From assembly GCA_028023455.1 (NCBI GenBank), contig JAQFVV010012495.1, forward strand, positions 3,359,516-3,423,515: 64,000 bases of DNA, given 5' to 3'. The notes beneath the pieces were generated by a model, which saw only the letters and a list, made by a program, of their open reading frames with translations, searched no databases and was not told the origin of the DNA. Shown piece after piece: positions 48,596 to 59,962 of this stretch; the first letter of the stretch is position 1; every line of letters begins with the position of its first letter. A program made the translations under genes and the position numbers. This DNA comes from Epiperipatus broadwayi. Its lineage: Eukaryota > Onychophora > Udeonychophora > Euonychophora > Peripatidae.

Positions 48596-48905
48596 ATCAT
48601 AAATGTACCTTTGAAGGTTTTAGCAATGATATAGATTGCAGAATCTTTTAACTATGTGGAGAAACTGAACTGAATTCAGACCCATATAGCTATATAGTTT
48701 GTGTAGCTGGATTTTGAGATATTTACGTATCTAAAGATTCGTGCTTTCAAACTTATAGGAACAGTTTACATAAGTGCTGTTCAGTAGAGTTGGAGATTTA
48801 TATCTAGTTTCTAGTCCCCTACCCTTTACTGACGATTGCCAATTAGCATGAAACCGTGGTTTAAAGGTCGGGACAATTTGAAAGAGATAATTTTTTTTCG
48901 ATTCT
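48596..48905. other. Spacer between the inverted repeat and its partial copy
   Basis: It contains an ACTGAACTGAATTCAGACCC block also seen near 54770 next to MITE family M. No gene. Confidence 0.45.
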
Positions 48906-48964
48906 CTCTCAGCATTTATTGACAGCTTGAGTGGGCTATTGGTAGAGCTCCATCTGTGATCATA
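48906..48964 (+). repeat. Partial second copy of the 48424 foldback
   Basis: It repeats the CTCAGCATTTATTGACAGC loop and the GAGCTCCATCTGTGATCA arm. It is followed by a (TA)n run. Confidence 0.85.
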
Positions 48965-48984
48965 TATATATATATATATATAAA

Positions 48985-49400
48985 TATTGCATACTGAGTC
49001 TGTATTCTGTCCATCCCTCTTCTGTCTATTTAAATGGACACATTAAGGTCCTATATGTGATGGGCCAGAATGATTTAAAGTCAACATGGGTATAACAGTA
49101 ATATTAACATCAATAAGGGCTTTGATATGGATGGCTGAAGAGTTGGAGGATGGAGAAAACTGAAGCTAATCCATTAAAGTTTGAAGAATTGCTATCTTAA
49201 TATAAAATGAGCACTGACCATATGTGTGTGAGAGATGATGATCCGGATCAATTGATGAGTGCTGATTCAGCACAAAATATGTACATTGGAGATCATTTAC
49301 CTTTTTTATATATATGTGGTCATGTGTATTGATTATATAAGGTGAAATAGATAATTATAGGGAACATGAAAATCTGAATTCAAGTCCCTTCTAATAAACA
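48985..49400 (+). mobile_element. Family H copy, nearly full length, core mutated
   Basis: Plus sense, from the TGTCTATTTAAATGGACA block through the B-box-like GAATTCAAGTCCC. The core at 49252-49258 reads TTGATGA and the GAAA box is altered (CAAAA), so the ribozyme is broken. Stem II (GTGCTG against CAGCAC) is intact. Confidence 0.75.
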
Positions 49401-49576
49401 TATGTAATACAAATAAAATGTCTGTTAATTATAAACTATTGTAATAATAATAAAAATAATAAATATAATGATAATTAATGGCAGTTGAGAAGGATTAAGG
49501 AATTAACTGAAAGCCATTGGATTAAAAGACAGTATATAATAGTTAATTATCATTATATTTATTATTATTTATTATA
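49401..49576. other. AT-rich spacer
   Basis: AAT-rich, no gene. Confidence 0.4.
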
Positions 49577-49672
49577 GGAGGTTTGCCTTGACAATAGTTT
49601 GAAATTGTTGATTGTTATTGGCATTAGGATTGTCTAAGTGTTTACTGTTTTTTTATGATATATATATATGTA
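49577..49672 (+). repeat. Dispersed repeat, partner of 21806-21905
   Basis: The GAGGTTTGCCTTGACAA, TTGTTATTGGCATT and GGATTGTCTAAGTGTT blocks match the copy at 21806. A (TA)n run follows. Confidence 0.6.
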
Positions 49673-49704
49673 ATAAATAAAGTTTGATATCTGTATTCGT
49701 TTCA

Positions 49705-49838
49705 CAATATATGTAATATACAAATCAATATATATATCAAAATACAGTACAATTTATATAAATTATATTCTTTTAGAAGTACTTTCGACTATACACTTTG
49801 TAGTCTTTATTTTGATATATATATATTGATTTGTATAT

Positions 49839-49850
<12 letters not shown>
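49705..49850. repeat. Inverted repeat with TA-rich arms
   Basis: About 40-bp arms (TGTAATATACAAATCAATAT on one side, complement on the other). The loop contains AAGTACTTTCGACTA, whose complement resembles the stem-GAAAG motif 3' of the Penelope frame at 45944. It could be a Penelope terminal fragment. Confidence 0.6.
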
Positions 49851-49873
<23 letters not shown>

Positions 49874-51368
49874 TTATTATGGCAGAAACATATTGTAAAG
49901 ATGTGATTTATATTTAAACAGGGAAAGTCAACAATAAATTTATGAAAGAGAATAAATTGATACAATATTATTATTTTTTATGATTTGAATTTTTGAATAA
50001 ATTATTTGTTATAAAAATATCTGTGCATATCTTCTTTGCATCAAATATATTAGGCTATATAAAATGAACACATCTGAATAAGTTTCCAACTTTCACCATA
50101 CTTAATGGCACATTCCTGCCTTACTTAAATATAATAATTATGAAAATACAAACATAAAGTAAGTTCTCATCTGGTTTCATTGTTCTTTGTGTGATAATTG
50201 AACTGATTTGGGATTAATATAGATAAGTACCTAAAGCATCTATAGAATCAACATTATTAGTATTGTAATTCACAACATAAATTTTTAATCTCTTACATAT
50301 AATTATAGATAATAAGTAGATAATAACTTTGTACATTATCTACACATAGATCAATCTGCAGCTCTCTTCCTACTTGCATGTAAACATATATAAGTAATTA
50401 TGATATTTATATTTTTTGTGGCAGGGTTGTTGTATGGAAGCAAAATCACTAGTCTCTGATTATATATAATAATTAAAATTGCTTGTCAACATTTTAATTG
50501 TATTTCAATTATTGAATTATTGCCCCATAAGAAAGTAGTTGATATGTTATTGAAATGTTGACAAACCACTAGATATCATACATAACAGTAATATATATCA
50601 AAACCGTCCACTTACTGATCTTTCTTCATCATTTTTCCTATCTTCATGCACAGAAAAGCACAAAACAATATTTGACCCAACACACACATATTTAAGTATA
50701 TATACAAACTAATGTTCTCATACACATATATACTAGCATACATCTTTTACTTATGTTATTTTTCTAATTTTTCATTCCAAAATCTTATAATATATTGTCA
50801 TCTGTAATTTGGAAAAAGTTGATAGTCAGTACAAACGCTAGAACAGAAAAATATCACATACACACAAACGCATCTGCGTTAAAATACAAATTTCACAAAT
50901 CATTTTGCAAGCAGATGGTAGTTATATTGATCAATAGTTTTTAATATTGAAAGCTGATTTTTTGAATATTTATTTTATCACACGTTTAGTTTTAGGTTGA
51001 ATGTTATTCTAGATTATAAAAATTAAAATTTTGACCAGAAATTTTTTTCTTTAGCACAAACTGGTGCAACACAAAAATATTGGCTTTGTATTTATTAGTT
51101 GTTTATTTATATATTTTATTGATTAATAACATATCGTTAATGTTTGCAAAATAAATTTTATATATCTGTAGCATTTTTTTTATTGTTACTTTCGTTACGT
51201 CATTTTGTGTAGTAGCCATATTGAAAATTATTCGTTTTCAATCTGGATTTGGAACAATATGCTACCCTAATGGCATTTGCTTTCATCTGTATTAGCATCT
51301 ACGAAAAATGCTTAAACTTTTTTTTAATGTGTTGTTAATATTGTTATTATATTTATATAATTTTGTAA
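49851..51368. other. AT-rich stretch, nothing recognised
   Basis: It begins with a (TA)n run to 49870. No gene, RNA or repeat called in about 1.5 kb. Confidence 0.45.
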
Positions 51369-52035
51369 AAACAAAAACAACAATTTGTTATTTAATAATT
51401 CAAAGTTTATTTCATAAAATGATCGTAATGAATCATGACATAAAAATACTACTTATGTAAACAAATATTAACTATATATTTTTATTCTATAAATACAAAT
51501 AAACCAATAAGCATTAAAGCAATATTTTCAGCAAAATCTATCCCCAGTAATTTGTCCTCTTGTGTCTATATTTTTTCAAATGCAGTTTTTGTTTTTAGAG
51601 GCTATTAATTTAACTTCATGTTGGTGTTTTGTTTTATTTTAATATTACTTTCTTTTGATATTCTTAGTGAGTAACATAATATAATCTTTTAATAATAAAC
51701 ATCATTAAACAATTATACGAAGATCCTTTCTACGAATGTATATATGTAGTAAAATAAATAGCAAACATACATTTAAACTAATGGTCTCTTAAAAAAAAAA
51801 CACATTCCAACTAGAAAATTATTTATTAAAAGGATCGAACTATTAAGAATGGATTTTGTTGAAAACAGTGCAATAATATTTGTTAGTTTATTTATATTTC
51901 ATAGAATAGTAATATAAATATCGTTAATACTTCTTAAATGAATTCTATATATATAATATTATTTTTATGTCATGTTTCATTACGATCATTTCATGAAATA
52001 AACTTTGAATTATTAAACAATAAACTGTTTTTCTT
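51369..52035. mobile_element. Foldback element, about 190-bp arms
   Basis: Left arm about 51369-51560 and right arm about 51840-52035 are homologous in inverted sense, strongest at AATAATTCAAAGTTTATTTC and AATGATCGTAATGAA, weaker inward. The loop is about 280 bp with no coding content. It looks like a non-autonomous DNA transposon or a collapsed inverted dimer. Confidence 0.75.
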
Positions 52036-52420
52036 TCTTACAAAAATATATAAATAAAATAACAGGTAGTAGCTATTACATTTGAAAAAAAAAACTTTAG
52101 TATTTGTTCTAGATGTTAAGATAAATAAAAGTAAAAATCATTAGTTTAACATTCGGTCCAAATACTGACTTCGATTAACCTAAGCAAGCGGATTTATTTT
52201 TAGTACGCTGCTATATAAAATGAGAGGTATAGAACTAATATATATATATTGAAATAGTATATTCCTTTGGAATATATTTCATTGCTGTATAAAATAATTA
52301 AATGTATAGAAAATGTTTTTATTAATTTAAAAGTGTGACATCATTAATATTTTAAAATATTGAGTTATTATTATTATTTCAAAGACATTATACACTATTT
52401 TTATAAATAAAAATTGATTC
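52036..52420. other. AT-rich spacer
   Basis: Nothing recognised. Confidence 0.4.
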
Positions 52421-52509
52421 GTCAAGCATTGGTGGTCGAGAGATCAGCACAGCAGCCTTAGAAGCAGTTGTCCCGGGTTAGCGGGTTCGCTTCCCGGCCA
52501 TACTATGAC
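52421..52509 (+). mobile_element. Short tRNA-like SINE (family T), copy 5
   Basis: GTCAAGCATTGGTGGTCGAG start, B-box GGTTCGCTTCC exact, end TACTATGAC, then an A-rich tail at 52515-52526. The left end is identical in design to copies 1 and 4. Confidence 0.8.
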
Positions 52510-53696
52510 AGATGAAAAAAAAAAGATTTTATTCAAAGATAATTTAAAAAGAAATTTGTTTAATTTATGTGTTGTTGTTTTTTTATTATTATATGTTATA
52601 ATAGTAATTTTAAAGAATTGACAATTAATTTTAAATAATTTTAAAATAGACTGAAGCATTATTTATTTATGGTTCTATTGGCAAGTAGCCAAGAATGATT
52701 TCTTATCAAGAAAATTGTTTTGATCACGTGAAAAAAAAATGGCTGTTGAATTTTAAAAAGAAAGCACTAGATTTTAATTTCTCACAATGAACTAGTAAAT
52801 AAATAGTTTTTATCCCAAGAATTTGGGAATCAAGACTCAAATAGATAATCAACTTCTTTTGTTTTCATTCATCATCAATAAGATTATCTTATAATCATTA
52901 ATTGCTACAGAATCATGATTTTTTTCTACATCTTTGCTTAGAACTGATCTATATTTTAAACGAAGCACCATTATAGTGAAAGAGATTGTCTGCTATATCA
53001 TAACTTTGGATAACATTAATGGTAAATAAGTTAAAACTACAAAATAATTTATAAATCTTGATTAAATATTTTTTATTTATAATAAATTGGTTTTCACATA
53101 AATATCATGCAGATATTAATTATTGTAAATTGTCAATTCTTAAACATTGGATCGATCATTACATGCATAATTAGAAAAGCTATATGCAATAAGATTTTCA
53201 AAATGTTTAAAATATAATGTTCAAAATAATATGTATAATAAATGTTGATTTATTTTATTCTATAGACATCACATTTTAATACAGATTCTGTGTTATTTAA
53301 TTATATTTATAAATTTAAATAATGATTGATTAAATGGTAATGAATATTTTATATATATGAGATTTAACTGATACTGTAGGTATTAACAATTTGAGATACT
53401 ATTGATATATTTAGCTTGATATTATTTGTCAGTTCCAGTTATAAATTCCTATAGCTTTATTTTATAATAATTTTGTTTTTGTAGTGAATACTTTCTTAAC
53501 CATGGATGGTTTAGATTTTTATAAATAATATGGCAATGATGAAGAATTAATATTTAAATATTTTATACATGAAGTTTTCAGAATATTTGTTATTTTTATG
53601 CTATTACCTGAAATATTGTAATATTTTACACATTGATTAATTTTATATAGTTCTTCTAAATTCTTTTCTTCCTCCTCTGTTTTTTCTGTCTTCGTA
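52510..53696. other. AT-rich stretch, nothing recognised
   Basis: No gene, RNA or repeat called. Confidence 0.45.
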
Positions 53697-53759
53697 TATA
53701 ATGTTGAATTTCAAAAATCTTACACATTTCACTTTTCAGCAAAAAAACTTTTATTGTTG

Positions 53760-53800
53760 ATTACAGTTTCGACTGTACCATGCAGTCTTCATCAGATCTT
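53760..53800 (-). ncRNA. Hammerhead-like motif, minus copy
   Basis: CTGATGA, a 5-bp stem II with a 7-base loop, and GAAA are all intact. Helix I next to the core is only three pairs (GAT/ATC), then an internal loop. Confidence 0.6.
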
Positions 53801-53874
53801 AATCTATTCTTTCAACTTTCTCTATCCTCCATCTTACTAGATGGAAGATAGAGACAGTTGAAAGAATAGGTTAA

Positions 53875-53916
53875 GATCTGATGAAGACTGCATGGTACAG
53901 TCGAAACTGTAATCAA
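53875..53916 (+). ncRNA. Hammerhead-like motif, plus copy
   Basis: Mirror image of the minus copy. All canonical core bases are present. The two copies are perfectly placed to pair with each other, so a long transcript would form a hairpin that could mask both ribozymes. Confidence 0.6.
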
Positions 53917-53975
53917 TAATAAAAGTTTTTTTGCTGAAAAGTGAAATGTGTAAGATTTTTGAAATTCAATATTAT

Positions 53976-54732
53976 TGCTTAATTTTACAGCTCTCAGGGT
54001 GTAGGTTAATGTGATACTAGGTGCTGAGATAAGGATAGCTTGGTTTATTTTGGCCATGTCTCAGATTGTTGATCATACATGTGTTTGTTTATTTTATGTA
54101 TTAATTTACATATTTTGTGACTATTACAATGACATTATTGTTTTTTTTATTTTTTAAATAAATTATTTTGTTTAATAATAATTTATTTTGTTTTTTTATT
54201 ATTGATTATTATTTCAATTAAAATATTGATAAGCCAAATTAATAGGTACCCAAATGTAACTCATTGCTGGGTAAACTTGTTTTCTACTTTAAGATTTATT
54301 TTCATTTTGTAATTCATAACTTCCCAATATTTGTTTATAATTGTAATTTTACAAGTAAACATAACTTCTTTCTTGGGTGTTTTGTTATATTAATTATCAA
54401 TATTAAATTACAATTAGTTATTGGAAAGAAGTCTAGTAAAGTTACGTATGAAACTACTTATGCATTACAATATATATTACAGTCATATAAAATTTATTTA
54501 ATAAATATTAATGGTTTATATTATTATTATTATTCCATATAATACATAAATAAACAACAAATACAAATGAAAACACAATACTTTGCAATATATTAGTTTA
54601 TACTCTAAAAAAGTTTCTGTTCAAATTTTTTACACCTATAATCTAGAATAATATTCAACTTAAAAATATACATGTGATATATATCTTCACATGACCATCA
54701 CTTCTTATGCCTGTGTGTAGCTGTTGTTAAAA
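53976..54732. other. AT-rich stretch, nothing recognised
   Basis: The plus-strand 92-codon frame at 54264-54542 has no motif and is AT-driven. No gene. Confidence 0.4.
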
Positions 54733-55087
54733 CAGGCAAAACTCACTATACGTATGTATGGGTACTGAACTGGGTTCAGACCCATATGACTATATAAGAT
54801 AATGGGCTTGGATTGAAAACATTAAGATTTTTTCAGGTTAAGACTCATAGTTTTGTAGTTAAATGGAGATAAAAGGTGGCTGCTGGAGGGTTGCATTAGA
54901 TCCTAAGATCTAGGTGCAGTGCTCTCAGATCCAAGACTCCTCACTGATGATGGCCACAAGTCAGAAACTAATCTGGGGATATTGGATGAGTAGACACTAG
55001 ATGGGGATTTTATGCACAAGCTTTCTGGCATCCATTGATTACTCTAGCTTGCTGTGTGTGGCAATACGTATAGTGAGTTTTGCCTGA
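54733..55087 (+). mobile_element. MITE-like family M, complete copy
   Basis: The terminal inverted repeats are about 23 bp (AGGCAAAACTCACTATACGT at 54734 on, complement at 55064-55087), giving a 355-bp element without coding content. The interior shares many blocks with 30060-30352. The transposase family is not identified, and I see no clear target-site duplication. Confidence 0.75.
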
Positions 55088-55435
55088 TATATATCTTACA
55101 TTAAAAATTATTAATTAATACAACTACCATCTGCTTGCAAAACGATTTGTGAAATTTGGATCTTCAAGCAATATACATATATGTGTGTGTATGCATGCAC
55201 GCGTGAAAGAGAGAACATGATTTCACTTATTGAGAATATAATCACTAGCAACCATAATGTCTGGCTTAAATAATTGTAAGATTGTTATTTCCAAAATTGC
55301 ACTGATTTAATAAGTATAAATTCGTGTATAATAAAGCAAAGCAAAAATCAAACACCCAAAAATTTTGTGTCAGTATTTAAATGCATGAATAACAATTTAA
55401 TAAATAAAAAAAATAGCGTTAATACTATTAAATAA
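55088..55435. other. AT-rich stretch, nothing recognised
   Basis: It contains a TGTGTGTATGCATGCACGCG patch near 55184-55203. No gene. Confidence 0.4.
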
Positions 55436-55600
55436 ATATTTTACACGGAAAAAAAGAGCAAAAAATGCAAAATAAAAGAGTCAGTTATTAATAGCAGGAT
55501 AGACGATTTACTTAATTCTCAGGATATTAATAGATGGTCCATGATGCTTAAAGATCATATGGATAATTGCATTAAGGGAAATAAAGAGTCTGAAATTTAA
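55436..55600 (+). other. Unrecognised open frame, about 54 codons, no start Met
   Basis: After a stop, the frame runs ATA TTT TAC ... to TAA at 55598-55600. Its second half reads SRIDDLLNSQDINRWSMMLK then DHMDNCIKGNKESEI. The amino-acid make-up (balanced charge, amphipathic spacing, Trp, Met, Cys) looks more protein-like than the other AT-driven frames here. It could be a last coding exon, or chance. There is no clear splice acceptor, and no family is recognised. Confidence 0.25.
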
Positions 55601-55618
55601 ATTACGTTTATAACTAAT

Positions 55619-55690
55619 AAAAAGATCTCATGGTGCAATGATAATATAGCTGCTTCTAGACAGCAACCTCGATTCAAATTTATATTGAGT
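55619..55690 (+). mobile_element. tRNA-derived relic
   Basis: ATCTCATGGTGCAATGATAA resembles an A-box region, a GCTG...CAGC hairpin sits where the anticodon arm should be, and CGATTCAAATT a decayed B box. The loop is eight bases and the arms are mismatched, so it is a pseudogene or SINE head, not an active tRNA. Confidence 0.4.
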
Positions 55691-58071
55691 AAAAATTAAA
55701 ATTGTTTTAACAGGTTTGGAATTTTTTGCATATAAATAAAAATCAGTATAGCTATTTTTAACGCAAGATGCAAAATTTCTAACTATCATTATTCAGAAAT
55801 GTGCAAGTCTTAACCTTCATAGTTCTTTTATGAGGATTTAGCCTTATGAAGAAATATTTAAAGGGTGTTTTACTTTATCTTTATACAATTGATAGCAATT
55901 AAGTTATCTATATCTGAAAACATCTGTCCTTTAATACAATTCTATAAAGTTTTATTTCTTTTACCAAATGATATATATATATTATAACCTCCATGGCAGA
56001 GTTTACATGCATGGATTTTTGTAAATGTATATGTATTTTTTTAATTATGTCTTCTAAAGTGTTGTAAAAATTATGTGTGTAAAATAAATTATTAAGAAGT
56101 TAAAAAAATAATAATTGTAAGAAATTAAAAATTTATTGAACTTCTTTATTGTGAAATAAAATTGACTATTAAAAATACCCAGTTGTTATGAAAACCAGCT
56201 GCAAAACAGAAAAAAAACCCTCCTAGTTTATATGCTTTCCTGACAAAAGTTGGGAAAAACTTCAGTCTTCTGTATGATGCTTGTATAGTGGAAGTCAACA
56301 TTTTTTAAAGCTTATCTATGTAGATATAATGCAATTACATAGATAAGGCTTTAAAGTGTCCCCCTGAAATTTTCATTGATATTGATTATGGATTGTAAAT
56401 ATAAAAATGCTTTAAGAATTAACAATAATTCTCCCAACCTAGTAACTGATTGTGAATGCTAATTTATAAGATCCTTGACATTTGAACCTATGAAAACTTG
56501 CTGTCCAATTAATTATTTGTCAAACAAAATTACTCTACTATGAATGAAGTAATAAATTATGTAGATTTGATTCCCTCAATCACAAGAAGAGGAACTTAAT
56601 GAAAATAAACTACAGATAAATTGAAAATATTAAATAAGAATCCTTATGGCCATACATGTATCCCTAATCAAAATTCTTCCAGTGTGAAAGAAAACTGAAC
56701 TCAACTGGATAGAAAATAGGTAACTTAATAAAACCTGTATAAAATTTTTATGAATTGTTATAAATAAAAAGATTTTTCATCATGCTTGTTATCTATACTA
56801 ATACATTGATATAAATATGTAAATGGGAATTGTTATATTATTTTTGTTATATGTGTTAATTAAAATTAGTGTTATAATTAATAATTTACTTGTTCCTTTA
56901 TTTCTCATCTGAATTTCAAGTAGACTATTTTACTTTGTCTTATAATAATATCATAAATGTGAAGAGGGTAGTGACCAGGAAATGTGCCTGGATCTGCATA
57001 AAGGCTCATCATTCATGTAGACTCAGTCTGACCTTTATCTGTGACTATTATAAATTAATTAATAAAAAAATAAAAATTATATAGTCATTCCACCATGTAC
57101 ATGGTTGTCCTTTTGGTGTTCATATTTCCCTAGACTAAATGAAAAAATGTGAGTATCTTCATTTTATTATATTTTGATCAATTACCATTGTATGTACCAT
57201 TTTCTTTATTGTTACAATATATATAAATTTTGTTATTAATATATTACTCTATTTATTATAGACATAGTAATATATTATGTTATATAATATATTACTCTAT
57301 TTTTTATAGACATATTTACAAATATATATGATTACAAGGAAAAAACACCATGTACTGGATTTTTATATTCTTTGGCTTCCTTTCTTTATAGATCGCAGTT
57401 AAGCAAAGAGTAAACAATAAATGGACATCAAAAACTTTAAACAGTATACAAAGTGGATTGGAAAAGTTTAAAAATTAGTATTTTTTAAATATCCTGCTGA
57501 TTATCACTTCAGTAATCCAACATGTAATTGACTACTTTAGAGATCAACTAGACTTTAAATAAATAATAGTAAAAACCTTGTAGTCATAAACTGATAGCTT
57601 GATCTCTTTTCTATAACATTCATAAAACTAGCTTATTTATAATACTCTGAAAGTCATATTGAATCCTTGTGATATATGTAATGTTTAAAATCAGATTTTA
57701 GGATCTAAAGAGTTTTCTAAAAACATTATTATCAAGAAATAAGCAATTGACAATTGTTACTTTAGCAAAAATTTATATAGCATCTCATAATCACAATTCA
57801 TTATAAGCAAATGGTCTTTTAGTGCAGTCACAGCAAAATAAAAATCTATGTATCACTTCTATTCAAGAGAAATATTCTAGATTCCAGAAAAGAAGAAGCA
57901 AATCAGTTCTTCAATAGTAGAAAATGTAATTGAGATCGAATCAATTAGAATTTCGAAACAGAACTGTAAACAATTAAGACTATATTTTTAACTACAGGTG
58001 ATTATATGTCTTTTAACAAAAACAATTCTAAATAAAATTAAAAATATTTTGAGTCACAGCTAATTTTGCAA
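55691..58071. other. 2.4 kb AT-rich stretch, nothing recognised
   Basis: Small structures only: a hairpin at about 56307-56351 (AAGCTTATCTATGTA against TACATAGATAAGGCTT), and a tandem pair at 57237-57314 (ATATATTACTCTATTT...ATAGACATA). The 64-codon frame at 56890-57084 has no motif. Confidence 0.45.
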
Positions 58072-58525
58072 TGCAATGCACTGTGACCTTTCCTTTTTTT
58101 TTTGAGTCAGGAATCTCTCATCCATTATGCGTAGAGAAACCTGTTAGCCACTTTACTTTCCCTTTCCATTTCCACCCTAAGTTTTCCCATATTCTCTATC
58201 CTGCTCCATCCCATTTCCACATCATAATCTTTGTCAGCTCTATGGCCTTTATATCTAAATCCCTATTATCTTTTCCCAAAAACCAGCATGAAAAACAAGA
58301 ACCCAGTTTCTGTATAATCACTTTGTTTATATTTACTCTTCCACAACTTCATTATTTGTACCCTTTCTGCTTGTAAGCATTTACATTCAATTAAAAGATG
58401 CCTAATATTTTCCATACCTTTCTTACATAACTTGCAAACTAAATCACCCACATTTTTCATTTATGTGTATATTCTCTTGCCTTAATAAACAATAAACTAC
58501 TTTCCTTGCTATTATCATAAATTAA
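58072..58525 (-). mobile_element. LINE family Z, 3' end
   Basis: Minus sense, ending at the TGCAATGCACTGTGACC block also seen at the 3' end of the copy at 10556. It carries the terminal zinc-finger-like coding segment. Confidence 0.8.
58266..58460 (-). pseudogene. LINE family Z terminal CCHC-like finger
   Basis: A 64-codon frame reads MKNVGDLVCKLCKKGMENIR then HLLIECKCLQAERVQIMKLW. The C-x2-C-x8-H-x4-C arrangement is the terminal zinc-binding segment found in many LINE ORF2 proteins, thought to help bind element RNA. All four ligands are intact here, unlike in the 10556 copy. The frame then continues YKQSDYTETGFLFFMLVFGK to its stop. Confidence 0.75.
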
Positions 58526-58713
58526 AGCTCCATAAAATGCAAGTAAATTTTTCGAGGCACCAATAAAATCAAATTCAGCAAAGAAACATTTTTGACATTT
58601 TGTAGATCTTATTTGTAATGAAACAAATATTTTTTGATACTCAATTTTTTAAAAATATTATTAATGTTAGTTTAAATAAATAGTTTGAAAATATTAATTC
58701 TTATTAAGTGCAA
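58526..58713. other. AT-rich spacer
   Basis: Nothing recognised. Confidence 0.4.
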
Positions 58714-58815
58714 AATACTTAAATAAGGCTATAACCTTAGTACATGCGCATTGAGTGCTGAATTTATTACAAGAGAGATCTCTACAAATCTAAATGCAAG
58801 ATTCGATTTTATAAA
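58714..58815 (+). mobile_element. Small MITE, partial copy
   Basis: It matches, in reverse, the first two-thirds of the element at 61552-61671: AATACTTAAATAAGGC, ATAACCTTAGTACATG and CTACAAATCTAAATGCAAGA. The far terminal repeat is missing. Confidence 0.7.
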
Positions 58816-59039
58816 GATGAGAGTGGCTCACTCTTATCTTCAACCTATTTTTCCAATTATATAGGCAAATCTAAAGCATTTTGATTTGGGAGCATGAGGC
58901 TAATAAATTCTTTACTGATTACTTAAGTCCACTATATCTGTAAAACATTAACAATCACGAAATCTTTCGATTTACAATGAGTTAATATATATAACATTCA
59001 AATGTGTGTTAGACAATACTATATGTAAAAATTTTAATA
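58816..59039. other. AT-rich spacer
   Basis: Nothing recognised. Confidence 0.4.
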
Positions 59040-59245
59040 TTTGCATTACTATTAGAAATACACACACTCATATAATTCGGAAAGCAAAACTATAAATAAA
59101 TCAAATCAAACCCAATCAATAAATGATAAAATTTGTTGGTTCTTCTAACATTTTCGAAGGTAAAACCTTCATTTTCAAGAAGTACAAAATCTCCTCATTT
59201 TCCGAGGTGCAAATATGCAAAATAGTATAATCAGGCTGAGAATGT

Positions 59246-59944
59246 TTAAACTTGCCATTTCTTCGATATGGCATAAAATGATTCTTTTTTATTCATTGCA
59301 TGTTCATCTGATATGATATAACATGCCTCCTTCACCTTCCTATGCAGTTCATGCCACTCTCTACACAAAACACTCACTCTATCCAGTCTACAATGATGGC
59401 CCACAGCCACAGAGTGCTGTACAAAAATAGAGGGGTGAGATGGGTCAACTAAGGCCTTACTATACAAATATACATGCTGGGATAACCTTGTTTGAACAGA
59501 TGCCCTCATTTCCCCATAATATGCCACTGGGCAATTGTTGTCGCTACACGTGATCTTGTAGACCACTTGCTGTGCATGCACTGGGGGAATGTGGTCTTTG
59601 GTATTGTTTATACTCCTGTTCAGATTAGGCAGCAATCGGAAACACACACTAAAATCAGAACAAAAGATTGTATGCAAGTCTCTATAAATATTTTTAATGT
59701 ATGGAAGCAAGACATGGGGTTTATTCTGCCTCAGCTCATGAATAGACCTCCTTTTAAATTTCCTAATAACATTGTCAATCGCTCTTTTATTATATTTAGC
59801 ATTAATAAGCTCATTTCTATACATTTCAATATTATTTCTTTTGTCAGCTTCAAAGCTGCACAAACTGTTGTTTCTATATAAGAACAATTTGAGGCCAGCC
59901 ATTATATATATATATATATATAAAAAGAAAGTTACTGTTAACAC
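59246..59944 (-). pseudogene. Penelope-like GIY-YIG endonuclease
   Basis: A 232-codon frame. The first 14 residues are made by the (TA)n tract, so the real sequence starts about residue 15 (MAGLKLFLYRNNSLCSF), the RT-to-endonuclease linker. VVYKITC (residues 127-133) with a second Cys at 138 and AYYGE (141-145) form the GIY-YIG core, TRLSQH (152-157) supplies the conserved Arg and His, and the chain ends at HAMNKKESFYAIS. In Penelope elements this domain nicks the insertion site. The domain itself looks open and complete, but it is separated from its RT by the palindrome. Confidence 0.85.
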
Positions 59945-59962
59945 TAACTGAAATAATTATAG

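Larger units (their letters stand above)
53697..53975. repeat. Inverted repeat with hammerhead core on both strands
   Basis: Arms of about 130 bp meet near 53838. On the plus strand CTGATGA (53878-53884) is followed by stem II, GACTG-catggta-CAGTC, and GAAA (53903-53906), then C-T-G-T-A, which can form a two-base helix III before the cleavage A (53911). On the minus strand the same core lies at the complement of 53789-53795 with GAAA at the complement of 53767-53770. Penelope-like elements are known to carry hammerheads with tiny helix III in their terminal repeats, so this is probably such a terminus in inverted dimer form. Confidence 0.8.

Noticed and set aside
54264-54542. 92-codon plus-strand frame as a membrane protein
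   Set aside because: Hydrophobic because of T-rich codons; no motif, no context.
58071-58376. 101-codon plus-strand frame
   Set aside because: Antisense shadow of the LINE family Z 3' end.
59492-59881. 129-codon plus-strand frame
   Set aside because: Antisense shadow of the Penelope endonuclease frame.
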